Positions 49,979 through 59,740 of a DNA stretch of 64,000 nt are shown here, piece by piece. Each line of letters begins with the position of its first letter. Positions within the stretch are counted from its first letter, which is position 1. The notes under the pieces were generated by a model. The model had not been told where the DNA came from. It saw only the letters and a list, made by a program, of their open reading frames with translations, and did not search any database. The stretch comes from an uncultured Candidatus Actinomarina sp. (GTDB lineage Bacteria; Actinomycetota; Acidimicrobiia; Actinomarinales; Actinomarinaceae), in assembly GCA_902533795.1 (NCBI GenBank), contig CACAND010000001.1:174844-238843 (forward strand), given 5' to 3'. The translations under genes were made by a program, and so were the position numbers.

Positions 49979-50590
49979 ATGGATACATTTAACGAAGACC
50001 CTAAACCAGGAAGATTAGTTTTACCATTAGTCCTTATTGGTATGATTGCCACAACATATACATTCATTAACAGAGTTGCAACAAATAACAACTTAGAGAT
50101 TGAACCTTCTGTTGAGCAGGTAACTGATGAACCAGACCAAGTACCAGTTACTGAAGACACAACAACTACAACTACAACTACATTGCCTGGAGAAGTTGTT
50201 ACATATCTTGAAGAAATTTCATCAGAAAAAATTCAATCAATTGATCTTGCTACAAAAGTTTTAGAAGCAAATGATAATTGGGACAATGGAGACATCACCT
50301 ACCAAGAAGCCAAAGATGAGTTTGCAAATTTTATTGAAGATGCTCAACAATTTGTTGAAACTGTATCTGAGCCAGGACCGCCCTCAACTTTCGCAGGTCT
50401 CATCAAAAGTCATGAAGAATTAAAATCATTAGCAGATCTGATATATGCCGACACAGAAGAGCTTTTGGAGGGCCTAACTTCTTCTGATACTGGTGAGAGA
50501 AGGTCGGCTGCTCTAGATTCTTTCAACAACAATATCAATCTTTTTCAAGATAAGGTTGATGAGATTGTTGCTATAAATACTTCAGGCTAG
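49979..50590 (+). CDS. Membrane-anchored protein with Thr-rich linker, unknown
   Basis: N-terminal TM LVLPLVLIGMIATTYTFI; TEDTTTTTTTTLPGEV linker; helical ectodomain. Confidence 0.65.
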   Translation: MDTFNEDPKPGRLVLPLVLIGMIATTYTFINRVATNNNLEIEPSVEQVTDEPDQVPVTEDTTTTTTTTLPGEVVTYLEEISSEKIQSIDLATKVLEANDNWDNGDITYQEAKDEFANFIEDAQQFVETVSEPGPPSTFAGLIKSHEELKSLADLIYADTEELLEGLTSSDTGERRSAALDSFNNNINLFQDKVDEIVAINTSG

Positions 50591-51615
50591 GCTGACGCGG
50601 CAGAACAAATCGTATCTATCATTACAGTGGCAATTACGTATGGATCAGCATTCGCGTTTGGCCTTCTGTCCTCTAGATAACCTTTTTGATCTTTTTCAAC
50701 TTGCCATGGAATTCTAATAGATGCTCCTCTGTCGCTAACTCCATACGAAAAAGTGTCAAATTTTTGTGTTTCATGGGCTCCAGTTAAACGATCTTCAATT
50801 CCATCTCCATAATTTTGTACATGAAATTCTGCATTTTTTTCTAATGCTTCGCAACCTGCAATTACTGCTGAGTATCCTCCATCTTCTCTCATTTGTTTTG
50901 TTGAGAAGTTAGTATGCATACCAGCTCCATTCCAATCACCTTTCACAGGTTTAGGTGTAAGAGTTGCAGAAATATTATAATCTTCAGCAATTCTATAAAG
51001 TAACCATCTTGCAATCCAGATTTCATCTCCAATATTTGGAGCACCAACAGGTCCAATTTGGAATTCCCATTGTCCAGGCATAACTTCTGCATTTGTTCCG
51101 GAAATATTAAGACCCGCTTCCATGCAAGCAGTAGCATGATCTTCAGATATCGATCTTCCATATACTTCATCTGAGCCAACACCACAGTAATATCCTCCTT
51201 GAGGAGCGGGGTAGCCTGATGGTGGAAAGCCTAAAGGTTGACCATATTTTAGCGAATCATATGATTGCTCATAAAAGGTGTACTCCTGTTCTAATCCAAA
51301 CATTGGTTCAAATTCAGAAAAATTTTCTGCAGATGCGGCACAAGCTGCTCTTGTATTTGAAGCATGCGGAGTCATATCAACATTAAGTACTTCACACATT
51401 ACAAGAATGTTATCTCCACCTCTAATAGGGTCTGGATATTGCGATACGGGCTTTAAAACGCAGTCAGACTGATCTCCTGTTGCTTGTTCTGTACTTGAGC
51501 CATCAAAACCCCAAATAGGTGGCTCAGTACCCATATCCATAATTTTTGTTTTACTCCTTAATTTTGCAGTTGGAGTTTTTCCATCAATCCATATGTATTC
51601 TGCTTTAATTTTCAT
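50587..51615 (-). CDS. glnII: Glutamine synthetase type II (eukaryotic/GlnII-like)
   Basis: AEYIWIDGKTPTAKLRSKTKI; WGFDGSSTEQATGDQSDCVLKP; GDWNGAGMHTNFSTKQMR; RLTGAHET. Confidence 0.95.
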   Translation of the reverse strand: MKIKAEYIWIDGKTPTAKLRSKTKIMDMGTEPPIWGFDGSSTEQATGDQSDCVLKPVSQYPDPIRGGDNILVMCEVLNVDMTPHASNTRAACAASAENFSEFEPMFGLEQEYTFYEQSYDSLKYGQPLGFPPSGYPAPQGGYYCGVGSDEVYGRSISEDHATACMEAGLNISGTNAEVMPGQWEFQIGPVGAPNIGDEIWIARWLLYRIAEDYNISATLTPKPVKGDWNGAGMHTNFSTKQMREDGGYSAVIAGCEALEKNAEFHVQNYGDGIEDRLTGAHETQKFDTFSYGVSDRGASIRIPWQVEKDQKGYLEDRRPNANADPYVIATVMIDTICSAASA

Positions 51616-51706
51616 TATTTTTACCCCTTTTAATATCTTCGTTAATAATGTAGTATTTATTTAAAATATTGGATAATCAGAATTATTAAATATTTGTTTC
51701 AAGAAA

Positions 51707-52336
51707 ATGATAAAAGCATATATAAACATTGAAAAAGGCCATGAAAAATTGATTTCCTGCCTAAATTCGTATGATTTAGATTCTGTAAATCTAGATAAAA
51801 TAGTCTCTCAAAGTGAAGTTAATTTAGTTTGTACATCATTTTCTTTATATGGAAAGACAAAAAAGGATTTGTCAGATATTGAGTCTGCATCAAAACCTAT
51901 TCCAGAATTAATAGTTGCTAACGAAGATGAATTTAAACAAAGTATTGATTTAATAAAAAATCCAAAAATAGAAGTAATTTCTAGTAACAGCGACAAAGAG
52001 GAAGTTATAGCAAGGTTTCAATCTTTACTTGGAGATAGTTCATCAGAGAAAATAGAATTTAATGATCTTATTATCAATTTAAAAACTTACGAAGCAAAAA
52101 TTGAAAATCAATTATTAGATTTAACATTTATGGAGTATGAGCTTTTAAAGTTTTTTGTAGAAAACCAAGACAATGTCTGGTCTAGAGAAGAATTGTTAGA
52201 AAAAGTCTGGGGATATGACTATTTTGGCGGAGCTAGAACAGTTGATGTTCATGTTAGGAGATTAAGATCGAAGCTTGGTGAAAAAAGATCTGACTGGATA
52301 AAAACAGTTCATTCAGTTGGATACAAATTTAACTAA
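51707..52336 (+). CDS. OmpR-type winged-helix regulator with atypical receiver domain, GlnR-like
   Basis: C-terminal LTFMEYELLKFFVENQDNVWSREELLEKVWGYDYFGGARTVDVHVRRLRSKLG; receiver region lacks a normal phosphoacceptor context. Confidence 0.85.
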   Translation: MIKAYINIEKGHEKLISCLNSYDLDSVNLDKIVSQSEVNLVCTSFSLYGKTKKDLSDIESASKPIPELIVANEDEFKQSIDLIKNPKIEVISSNSDKEEVIARFQSLLGDSSSEKIEFNDLIINLKTYEAKIENQLLDLTFMEYELLKFFVENQDNVWSREELLEKVWGYDYFGGARTVDVHVRRLRSKLGEKRSDWIKTVHSVGYKFN

Positions 52337-52341
52337 AGATT

Positions 52342-52689
52342 TTAGCTAAAACTATCACCACATCCACAAGTTCTTGTTGCATTGGGATTATCAATTGAAA
52401 AGCCTGTTTCCATTAAGCCTTCTTTATAATCTAACGTTGAACCTTTTATATGTTGAAGACTTTGAGAATCGAGTCCGATTTCAACACCTTGGTAGGATTC
52501 AAAAATATCACTGTCTGATCTTTCTGTGTCAAAAAACATTTCATAAGATAGGCCTGAACAGCCTCCTGGTTTGACGCCCATTCTTAAGAAGCTATTTTCT
52601 CCAGGTTCAGCAGCTTTTAACTCTATGAGTTTTTTTACAGCACTGTCTGTTGCTATTACTGCTCTTGATGATTTTATTTGTAAATCCAT
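52342..52689 (-). CDS. A-type iron-sulfur carrier (IscA/ErpA/HesB family)
   Basis: LRMGVKPGGCSGLSYEMFF; C-terminal TRTCGCGDSFS. Confidence 0.95.
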   Translation of the reverse strand: MDLQIKSSRAVIATDSAVKKLIELKAAEPGENSFLRMGVKPGGCSGLSYEMFFDTERSDSDIFESYQGVEIGLDSQSLQHIKGSTLDYKEGLMETGFSIDNPNATRTCGCGDSFS

Positions 52690-52797
52690 AAGTTTATTAT
52701 ACCAAAGTTGTAATTATTCAAAAAATTTATTATTACATGATTATTTTTCTCTTTAATATATATACATGAGCCAGAAACCTAAAACAATCTATCAATA

Positions 52798-54093
52798 ATG
52801 GAAAAAATATCGATTAACGACCTTGTAAATGAGGTAATTTCTGATTTACCCAGAGAGATTTTAATATATATTGCTCAAAACCTTAAAGTTGACACTTTAG
52901 ATAAAGATGAAATTATTGAATATTTTAAAAATGAAGTGTCCCATTATTCGGCAAAAGTTCAAAAAAAAGTTATAAATTGCACTGGGACATTATTGCATAC
53001 AAATCTTGGAAGATCCCAAATAGATACAAATTATTCTGGAGAAAGTACAAATATAGAATTTGATCTTTTTAATCAAAAAAGAGGTGTTCGAAATGAATTT
53101 TTGAATGAATTTATGAGCCTACTTTTAAATTCTGAGGATGTTTGTTTTGTTAATAACAATGCATCTTCTTTGTATATAACGTTAAAAACACTTAAGAACG
53201 AATTTGAAATAAACACAGTAATTATTTCGCGTGGGGAAATAATTGAAATAGGTGGTTCCTATAGGCTTCCAGAAATAATAGAAGAAACTGGATTGAATAT
53301 GATAGAAATAGGCACTACTAATAAGACTCGGTTAAAAGATTATCAAAAGGCATTAGAAAAAAACGAGAATAGTTTGATACTTAAAGTACATAGATCAAAC
53401 TATTCAATAGAAGGTTTTACAGAAGATGTCGATATACAAGAGCTTAGATCTCTTGCGGACAAAAACGATGCTTTGTTGTTACATGATATTGGTAGCGGAT
53501 TAGTAATCTCGAGAAAATTTTTGGAAAAAGAAAATATATCAATATTTGATACTGAGCCTACGATCCAAGAATCTTTGGAAGACGGCGCCGATTTGGTTAT
53601 GTTTTCTGGTGATAAACTATTTGGTTCTATCCAGTCAGGTATTATTGCTGGAAATCAAAAAATTATAAAAGAAATTAAGGATAGTCCTTTGTTTAGAACC
53701 TATCGTTGTTCTCCGTTTACTCTTTACGAACTACAAGAAACCACCAAAAAATACATTTCGAAGAGAGAGCTTGAAATCCCTGTATGGAAAATGATATCAC
53801 TTAAATATGAAGACTTATATAAAAGGGTTGAAGAAATTTCTAAAGTTATTAAATTTGAACACTCTATTGACGATGATTATTCAATAATGGGCGGTGGAAC
53901 AATGCCTAATAAAAAAATACTCTCTCCAGTTCTAAAAATTGATATGTTGAACAGTAAACATTTACTAAAAAACTTAATTTCAAACTCAACACCAATTATT
54001 CCAAGAACCCACAAAGAAAAAATAGTTATTGATATAAGAAGTACAGATGCAAAAAATGACGACATAATTAAAGATTTTTTCTTGTCACAATGA
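52798..54093 (+). CDS. selA: L-seryl-tRNA(Sec) selenium transferase
   Basis: VINCTGTLLHTNLGRS; IEIGTTNKT; LKVHRSNYSIEGFTE; MFSGDKLFGSIQSGIIAG. Confidence 0.94.
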   Translation: MEKISINDLVNEVISDLPREILIYIAQNLKVDTLDKDEIIEYFKNEVSHYSAKVQKKVINCTGTLLHTNLGRSQIDTNYSGESTNIEFDLFNQKRGVRNEFLNEFMSLLLNSEDVCFVNNNASSLYITLKTLKNEFEINTVIISRGEIIEIGGSYRLPEIIEETGLNMIEIGTTNKTRLKDYQKALEKNENSLILKVHRSNYSIEGFTEDVDIQELRSLADKNDALLLHDIGSGLVISRKFLEKENISIFDTEPTIQESLEDGADLVMFSGDKLFGSIQSGIIAGNQKIIKEIKDSPLFRTYRCSPFTLYELQETTKKYISKRELEIPVWKMISLKYEDLYKRVEEISKVIKFEHSIDDDYSIMGGGTMPNKKILSPVLKIDMLNSKHLLKNLISNSTPIIPRTHKEKIVIDIRSTDAKNDDIIKDFFLSQ

Positions 54094-55769
54094 CAGTAAT
54101 AGCTACAGCTGGACATGTAGATCATGGAAAATCTACATTTGTAAATTTTTTGACAAAACAAGAAACAGATCGACTTCCAGAAGAAAAAAAACGTGGATTA
54201 ACAATAAATTTAGGCTACACCTACTTCACATATGAAAATAAAACTTACTCTATAGTCGATGTACCTGGACATAAAGATTATTTTAAAAATACTGTATCTG
54301 GATTTTCAAACGCAGATGTCATATTTTTTATTATTGATTCGAGAGAAAATTGGTCTGAACAATCTGAGGAGCATTTCCAAGCTTTGATTGCCCTAAAAAA
54401 AAGAAACTTTTTATTTATTTATACAAAGACTGATTTACTCAAAGATGAAATAGATAAGAAAATTTTACTCAGTAAAATTGAAACTTTGCAAGATATAAAT
54501 TATGAAATTCTTGAGTTCAATAAAATTGAATCAAATAATGAAGATTTTTCAAAAGTAATTCACAAATTTATCGAATCTTGTAACTTCGATAAAAAAATTC
54601 CTTCAATGTGGGTGGATAGAGCATTTACCATCGATGGAACAGGAAAGGTAGTCACAGGCACAGCATCGAAGTATTTTGATTACAAAAATATTATTTTCAA
54701 TTTACATAATGAAAAATTGCAGATCAAAGAAATTCAAAGCAGGGATGCGGTTAATCAAGAAAATAATGAAACAAAGAGGATTGCTATTTCTCTAAAAAAG
54801 ACAAATGATTCGTTTCCTAAAAGAGGAGATTTGTTAACAAATAAAGAGATAATTTTTACAGATATGCTATTTATAAAATTGAATTCTGAATACAACGATT
54901 ATCTTTTTTCAAAAGGTACATCAAGAATATTTTTTGGCACAGATAATGCAAATATAAAGAAAATAAACTTTATAAAGATAAAAAAAAATACTTACATTAA
55001 TTTAACTATTTCAAAAGCTGTCCCACTTCCAGAATTCGAAAATGTCGTCATTCAGAATATTGATAAAAATCAAATTGTTGGTGGAGAATTTTTGTTTTTT
55101 TTAAGTGATATACAAAATCAGAAAATCAATAAGAAGATTAAAAATTCAGAGGAGGTCGAAAATTTGTTAGAAATTTTTAATTCTCTTAATGTTAAATATT
55201 TTAAAGAAAACACAAAATTTTCTCGCATAAATGATGAGTACATAAATGAATCAACTCTCAATGAAATTTATGAGATTCTAGAAAATGACTTTTCAGAGAT
55301 TAATAAAGCTGGTGTTGAAAGATACTTCAATGATAAATATCAAATAAAAGTTGAAATTATCAAAGAAATTTTAAAGAATTATGAAGATATTGAGATTTCA
55401 AATAATCAGTTATTAAAAATAAATAACGATCAAGATATTTTAATTTTGGAATATAAAAAAATATATAAACTTCTTGGTGACGGGTTAGACGTAAATTCTA
55501 TTGACGTAAAATCTTTTGATGGGAAGTATCTTAAAGAGCTATTTTTGATTAATAAAATTTATAGAGTTAACTCTAAGCTCATAATTTCTGACAAGCATTT
55601 AGAAAAATTGATATCAATTGTAAAAAAACTACCTAAAAATTTTTCTGTTACTGATTTTAAAGAAGAATCTAATCTCTCAAGAAAATATTCTATTCCGTAC
55701 CTTGAACTTTTAGATAAATTAAAAATTACAACAAAAATTGATAAATCAGGAATAAGAAAGTTATCTTAA
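54090..55769 (+). CDS. selB: Selenocysteine-specific elongation factor
   Basis: ATAGHVDHGKSTFVNFLT; EEKKRGLTINLGYTYF; DVPGHKDYFKNTVSG; 4-bp overlap with selA. Confidence 0.93.
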   Translation: MTVIATAGHVDHGKSTFVNFLTKQETDRLPEEKKRGLTINLGYTYFTYENKTYSIVDVPGHKDYFKNTVSGFSNADVIFFIIDSRENWSEQSEEHFQALIALKKRNFLFIYTKTDLLKDEIDKKILLSKIETLQDINYEILEFNKIESNNEDFSKVIHKFIESCNFDKKIPSMWVDRAFTIDGTGKVVTGTASKYFDYKNIIFNLHNEKLQIKEIQSRDAVNQENNETKRIAISLKKTNDSFPKRGDLLTNKEIIFTDMLFIKLNSEYNDYLFSKGTSRIFFGTDNANIKKINFIKIKKNTYINLTISKAVPLPEFENVVIQNIDKNQIVGGEFLFFLSDIQNQKINKKIKNSEEVENLLEIFNSLNVKYFKENTKFSRINDEYINESTLNEIYEILENDFSEINKAGVERYFNDKYQIKVEIIKEILKNYEDIEISNNQLLKINNDQDILILEYKKIYKLLGDGLDVNSIDVKSFDGKYLKELFLINKIYRVNSKLIISDKHLEKLISIVKKLPKNFSVTDFKEESNLSRKYSIPYLELLDKLKITTKIDKSGIRKLS

Positions 55770-56020
55770 GAAAAAATAAAGTTTCTCTTTCTTTCAACTT
55801 CATTTAAGCCTCCCCAAATTCCAAAAGGTTCTTCAATTTCTTTGGCTTCCTCTAAACAATTGAGTTTCACAGGACAACCATTACATACTGCCTTTGCTTT
55901 TAATTCTCTTTTTTCTCTATCTTCTTTTTTCTCAAATGTGGCAGGTGGGAAAAATAAATTTGTACTGTGCTGTCTACAGAGAGCGTTGTATTGCCAAGTT
56001 GAAATTTTTATTTCTAACAT
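55766..56020 (-). CDS. WhiB family iron-sulfur transcription factor
   Basis: ALCRQ...AVCNGCPVKLNCLEEA; FGIWGGLNEVERK. Confidence 0.95.
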   Translation of the reverse strand: MLEIKISTWQYNALCRQHSTNLFFPPATFEKKEDREKRELKAKAVCNGCPVKLNCLEEAKEIEEPFGIWGGLNEVERKRNFIFS

Positions 56021-56087
56021 ATTGGAACATTATTTCAATAAAATTAAATGGCAAAAGGTTTTTTTCGCGAAGTTTTACTGATATTTC

Positions 56088-57206
56088 TTAAATATATAAG
56101 TTTCCGTCTTTTTCATTAAAAATATAAGAACTTTCTTCTTTATAAGATTTACTAAGATCAAGATTTACTCTTAATTTCAGATTTTTATAACTTACAATTG
56201 CAACATCAGATTCAAGTATTTGTATAAGTTTACATTCTTTATCAACAAGTGAAGTTGCTCCGCTTGTATCCGTTGTAAGTCTTGATCTTATGACAGTTGG
56301 TATTGCGACAAAATAAAATAAAGCTAAAGCAATAGATACTGCTAGCAATAATAATCTATTGACACTAACTTCATAATTACTAAACATAATTTGGGAAGAT
56401 GCAGATAAAACTAAGAATGCTACTACACCTAAATAAGAAAAATACCCTCTCGATAAAATTTTTAAATAAATTACAAAAGAAATTAAAAATACAACAATGC
56501 CCAAATAATTTATTCCAAACTCATTAAAAGGTAAGCTAGATGAAATTACTAAAAGTGATCCCACCACTGCCATCAATCCAGGTCCAATTGCGAAAAGTTC
56601 TAAACCGATCAATGCAAAACCTAATACAAAAAACATATATGTAAATATTGGGTTAGAGATAGCAATGTAAAACCTTTCTAATAAAGAAGGTTTGAAAAAT
56701 TCTATGGATTGGTCTGATTTCTCAAAATCAATATTCTCAATAAATGACCCTAATGTTCCAACTATAAGGTAACCATCATAAATGCCTTCTTCATCAGAAA
56801 TAATAATTTTTCTTTCCGTAAAATTACACATGTTGATTTGACAAAACTTATCTTCTATTGCCTGGTCAAAATTTACATTATAAATTTCAATTCCAGGAGA
56901 TAATCCTATATATTTAAAATTCTTTAATAAATTAAAATTAATAGAAATTTCAAATGGTCCAAACCAAATAGCAACAGGAAAATCATATTTTGTAAGCAGG
57001 TCATTAAGCTTCAAATCACTTTCACTGCTTCCCTCTTTTGAGCTATATTGAAGAATTAATAAATCGTCATCATCATAATCTTGATCGATTATGTGTTCCT
57101 CTAGAGCATTCAAATGAGCACTGGAAAAAATACCTTCTATTTCAAAGATATTTAATTGGGAGGACCCAACAACAGCAAAAATTAAAGTAGAAATTAAATA
57201 TGTCAT
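56088..57206 (-). CDS. NfeD/ClpP-class membrane serine protease-like protein
   Basis: ClpP-like N-terminal region, then TM cluster and C-terminal OB-like domain. Confidence 0.75.
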   Translation of the reverse strand: MTYLISTLIFAVVGSSQLNIFEIEGIFSSAHLNALEEHIIDQDYDDDDLLILQYSSKEGSSESDLKLNDLLTKYDFPVAIWFGPFEISINFNLLKNFKYIGLSPGIEIYNVNFDQAIEDKFCQINMCNFTERKIIISDEEGIYDGYLIVGTLGSFIENIDFEKSDQSIEFFKPSLLERFYIAISNPIFTYMFFVLGFALIGLELFAIGPGLMAVVGSLLVISSSLPFNEFGINYLGIVVFLISFVIYLKILSRGYFSYLGVVAFLVLSASSQIMFSNYEVSVNRLLLLAVSIALALFYFVAIPTVIRSRLTTDTSGATSLVDKECKLIQILESDVAIVSYKNLKLRVNLDLSKSYKEESSYIFNEKDGNLYI

Positions 57207-57244
57207 TATTGTTTAAAATTACAGAATAGTAGGCTTTTAAAACT

Positions 57245-57574
57245 GTGAAAATTTTAATTTATAGCGATAATGAATGGGTTATAGAATCAATAGAAAAATA
57301 CATAGATTTTGAATATGATCTCATGAAAAATATTGACTTTGAAGATTTAAATGACCGTGTTGATTTTATATTAGTTGATATGCAGGTAAAAAATAATGGT
57401 GGTCCGTCAATAATTAGAGAGTTAAAAAGGCAAAAAATAACAAAAAATATACCAGTTGCCTTAATTGCTGATAGAGAAGCTGATGAATTCCAGGCAAATA
57501 GAGTGGGTGCTGATTTTTTTGCAGTAAAACCCTTGTCCAAAACTAAATTAAATAATTTCTTTAATAAAGAATAA
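57245..57574 (+). CDS. Stand-alone response-regulator receiver domain protein
   Basis: ILIYSDNEWV; FILVDMQVKNNGG; ADFFAVKPLSKTKL. GTG start. Confidence 0.85.
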   Translation: MKILIYSDNEWVIESIEKYIDFEYDLMKNIDFEDLNDRVDFILVDMQVKNNGGPSIIRELKRQKITKNIPVALIADREADEFQANRVGADFFAVKPLSKTKLNNFFNKE

Positions 57575-57600
57575 AAATCCTCTACAATCATATATACAAA

Positions 57601-58848
57601 TTGAGTATTAATTTTGACTTCGTTTTATACATAGTATTTTTTCTTTGTTTAATACTATCTGGCATGTTGTCTGGTTCTGAAACAGCTATAACTTCAATAC
57701 CCAAACAAAAAGTTCATCAATTAGATGACACAAGAAAAAACAATAGAATAAAGCGAGCAAAAGAAAATATTGAAAAGACTATTGGTGGAATTCTTGTTGG
57801 AAATAATTTTGTAAATATCTTAATGGCTTCTGTTGCGACTTTAATTTTTGTCAGAAGATTTGGAGAAAGTGCTGGAAGTGCAATAGCAACTATATTTACA
57901 ACAGTAATTGTTTTGATATTCGGCGACATAACTCCTAAGACCTTGGCAACAAAACTTCCAATAGTGTTTTTATCTAGGACTACATTTTTAGTAGAGCTGC
58001 TCTCAAGAGTTTTTGCACCCTTTACTGAAGCTATAACAAAAATAATAATGAAATTTGTTAGAACTTCTGATGAAGATGATGCAGAGGTAACTGAAGCTGA
58101 CATACAAGCATTGACTGCTCTTGGAGAAATTGAAGGTCAGATATTACCTGCTGAACGAGAAATCATTGACTCATTACTTGACTTCTCAGACAGACCAATA
58201 AAAGAAATAATGACTCCAAGAGTAGATGTTTTATTTTTGTCGCTTCCAATAAACATTGTTGACGTAAAAGCATTAGTTAATGATAAAAGAATATCAAGAA
58301 TGCCAGTCTCTAAGTCAGAGTCTTTGGATGATACATTTGGCATTGTATATGTAAAAGATTTATTTAATTTAAAAGCAAATTCAGACTCAGTTGAGATTGA
58401 AAATCTTGTTAAAGATGTCATTTATTTACCAGAATATACCACTGTTCTTTCAGCATTAAATATTCTGCGAGAAAACAAATCTAGCTTTGCTTGTGTTATT
58501 GATGAAAATGGTGGAATTGAAGGTGTAATAACAATTAAAGACGTGCTGTCCGAGTTTGTGGGAGATCTTCCAGATGAACATGATCAACGTTTTTTGGGAA
58601 TTAATAGGCTTGGACCAGGTCAATGGACAATTGAAGGCAAAACAGACATCGATGATTTTGAAGAATTTTTTGGTTTGGAACCTAACGATAAAGATGTTGC
58701 AACAGTTGGGGGATTGTTCTTAAGTCATTCAGAACAGTTACCGTCTGAGGGTGAAAAAATTACTATTGATGGTCTTGAAATAACAATTACTGAAATGGAC
58801 AATCGAAGAATTGAAAGTGTAACCGTAAAAAAAATATCAAGAAAGTAA
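57601..58848 (+). CDS. CNNM/CorC (HlyC) family transporter with CBS pair
   Basis: LSGMLSGSETAITSIPKQKV; FGDITPKTLA; IMTPRVDV; CorC C-terminal domain. TTG start. Confidence 0.93.
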   Translation: MSINFDFVLYIVFFLCLILSGMLSGSETAITSIPKQKVHQLDDTRKNNRIKRAKENIEKTIGGILVGNNFVNILMASVATLIFVRRFGESAGSAIATIFTTVIVLIFGDITPKTLATKLPIVFLSRTTFLVELLSRVFAPFTEAITKIIMKFVRTSDEDDAEVTEADIQALTALGEIEGQILPAEREIIDSLLDFSDRPIKEIMTPRVDVLFLSLPINIVDVKALVNDKRISRMPVSKSESLDDTFGIVYVKDLFNLKANSDSVEIENLVKDVIYLPEYTTVLSALNILRENKSSFACVIDENGGIEGVITIKDVLSEFVGDLPDEHDQRFLGINRLGPGQWTIEGKTDIDDFEEFFGLEPNDKDVATVGGLFLSHSEQLPSEGEKITIDGLEITITEMDNRRIESVTVKKISRK

Positions 58849-58851
58849 TTA

Positions 58852-59133
58852 ATGGGAACAATTTGGGCCGTTATCTCTTTGTTGGCTGTTTGGCTAATTT
58901 ATGGTTTATTTGCCTCATTATTCGTTAAAGGTATTGGTAGCAGAGATGCTATTCCCTTACTTCTATCTGGGATGATAGGTGGGGCTACTGGGGGTCAATT
59001 ATCTCAGCTTATGGAAATACCTACTTACTTATGGTGGATGAGTGAACTAATGAAATTTTTATTAACTATCTTGTCGCTATATATTATTAGTATCTACTGG
59101 AAAAAAAGAAAAAGTAAAAAAAATAATAATTAG
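58852..59133 (+). CDS. Small membrane protein
   Basis: 93 aa, three hydrophobic segments, Gly-rich middle. Confidence 0.6.
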   Translation: MGTIWAVISLLAVWLIYGLFASLFVKGIGSRDAIPLLLSGMIGGATGGQLSQLMEIPTYLWWMSELMKFLLTILSLYIISIYWKKRKSKKNNN

Positions 59134-59408
59134 TTTTTAGGAACTCTGGCAGCTTTTAAAAGATTTCCACTTTCATCAATAAGACCACATCTTTTTGAAA
59201 GCAGCTTGTTGTTGAAAAAAAATAAATCCTTACGATAGATAGCAATATATCCATATCCTCCTACTTTTTCAAGTTTATCTAATGCAGCCTGTAGGTTAGT
59301 AACGTCAGAAACAATTAAAACAGGGCGTTCTTGATATAGAGCATCCCATTCGCTTGAAGGAGTAATCTTTGAAGACTTTTGAAGTTGATTTAATATTTTT
59401 TCATTCAT
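59130..59408 (-). CDS. Small soluble protein in the mannitol PTS operon, unknown
   Basis: 92 aa; 8-bp overlap with the HPr-like gene. Confidence 0.6.
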   Translation of the reverse strand: MNEKILNQLQKSSKITPSSEWDALYQERPVLIVSDVTNLQAALDKLEKVGGYGYIAIYRKDLFFFNNKLLSKRCGLIDESGNLLKAARVPKN

Positions 59409-59739
59409 TATCTGATATTACCTCAAAAGCCTTGAGTGTCTCTTCAACAACTTGATCATTGTCAAAATCTTCTTTATTTTTATAAGCTTCTGTTTCCCAT
59501 AATTCTAATTTGTTCATTAGTTCTATTTCATCATCACCTTCGATAAAAATTTCTATCTCAGAAAACTGTTTAGGCTCAATCTTAAATAAGCTAAGTAAAC
59601 TTTTTCCATTTGCAGTTTTATCATCGACATTTATTGTTACTGAACTTTGATAGCTTTGACATAATTTAACAAACTCGCTGCCAGGACGGGCATGAAGCCC
59701 AGGATAAATTAATATCTTAAATTTTTTATTTACTGGCAT
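59401..59739 (-). CDS. ptsH: HPr-like phosphocarrier protein
   Basis: YPGLHARPGSEFVKL active-site His; NGKSLLSLFKIEP regulatory Ser region. Confidence 0.9.
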   Translation of the reverse strand: MPVNKKFKILIYPGLHARPGSEFVKLCQSYQSSVTINVDDKTANGKSLLSLFKIEPKQFSEIEIFIEGDDEIELMNKLELWETEAYKNKEDFDNDQVVEETLKAFEVISDNE

Positions 59740-59740
59740 T

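Noticed and set aside
57259-57591. Minus-strand ORF 110 aa
   Set aside because: Antisense to the receiver-domain gene, which has clear family motifs.
57717-58103. Minus-strand ORFs (128 and 94 aa) opposite the CNNM/CorC gene
   Set aside because: Antisense shadows of a well-supported gene.
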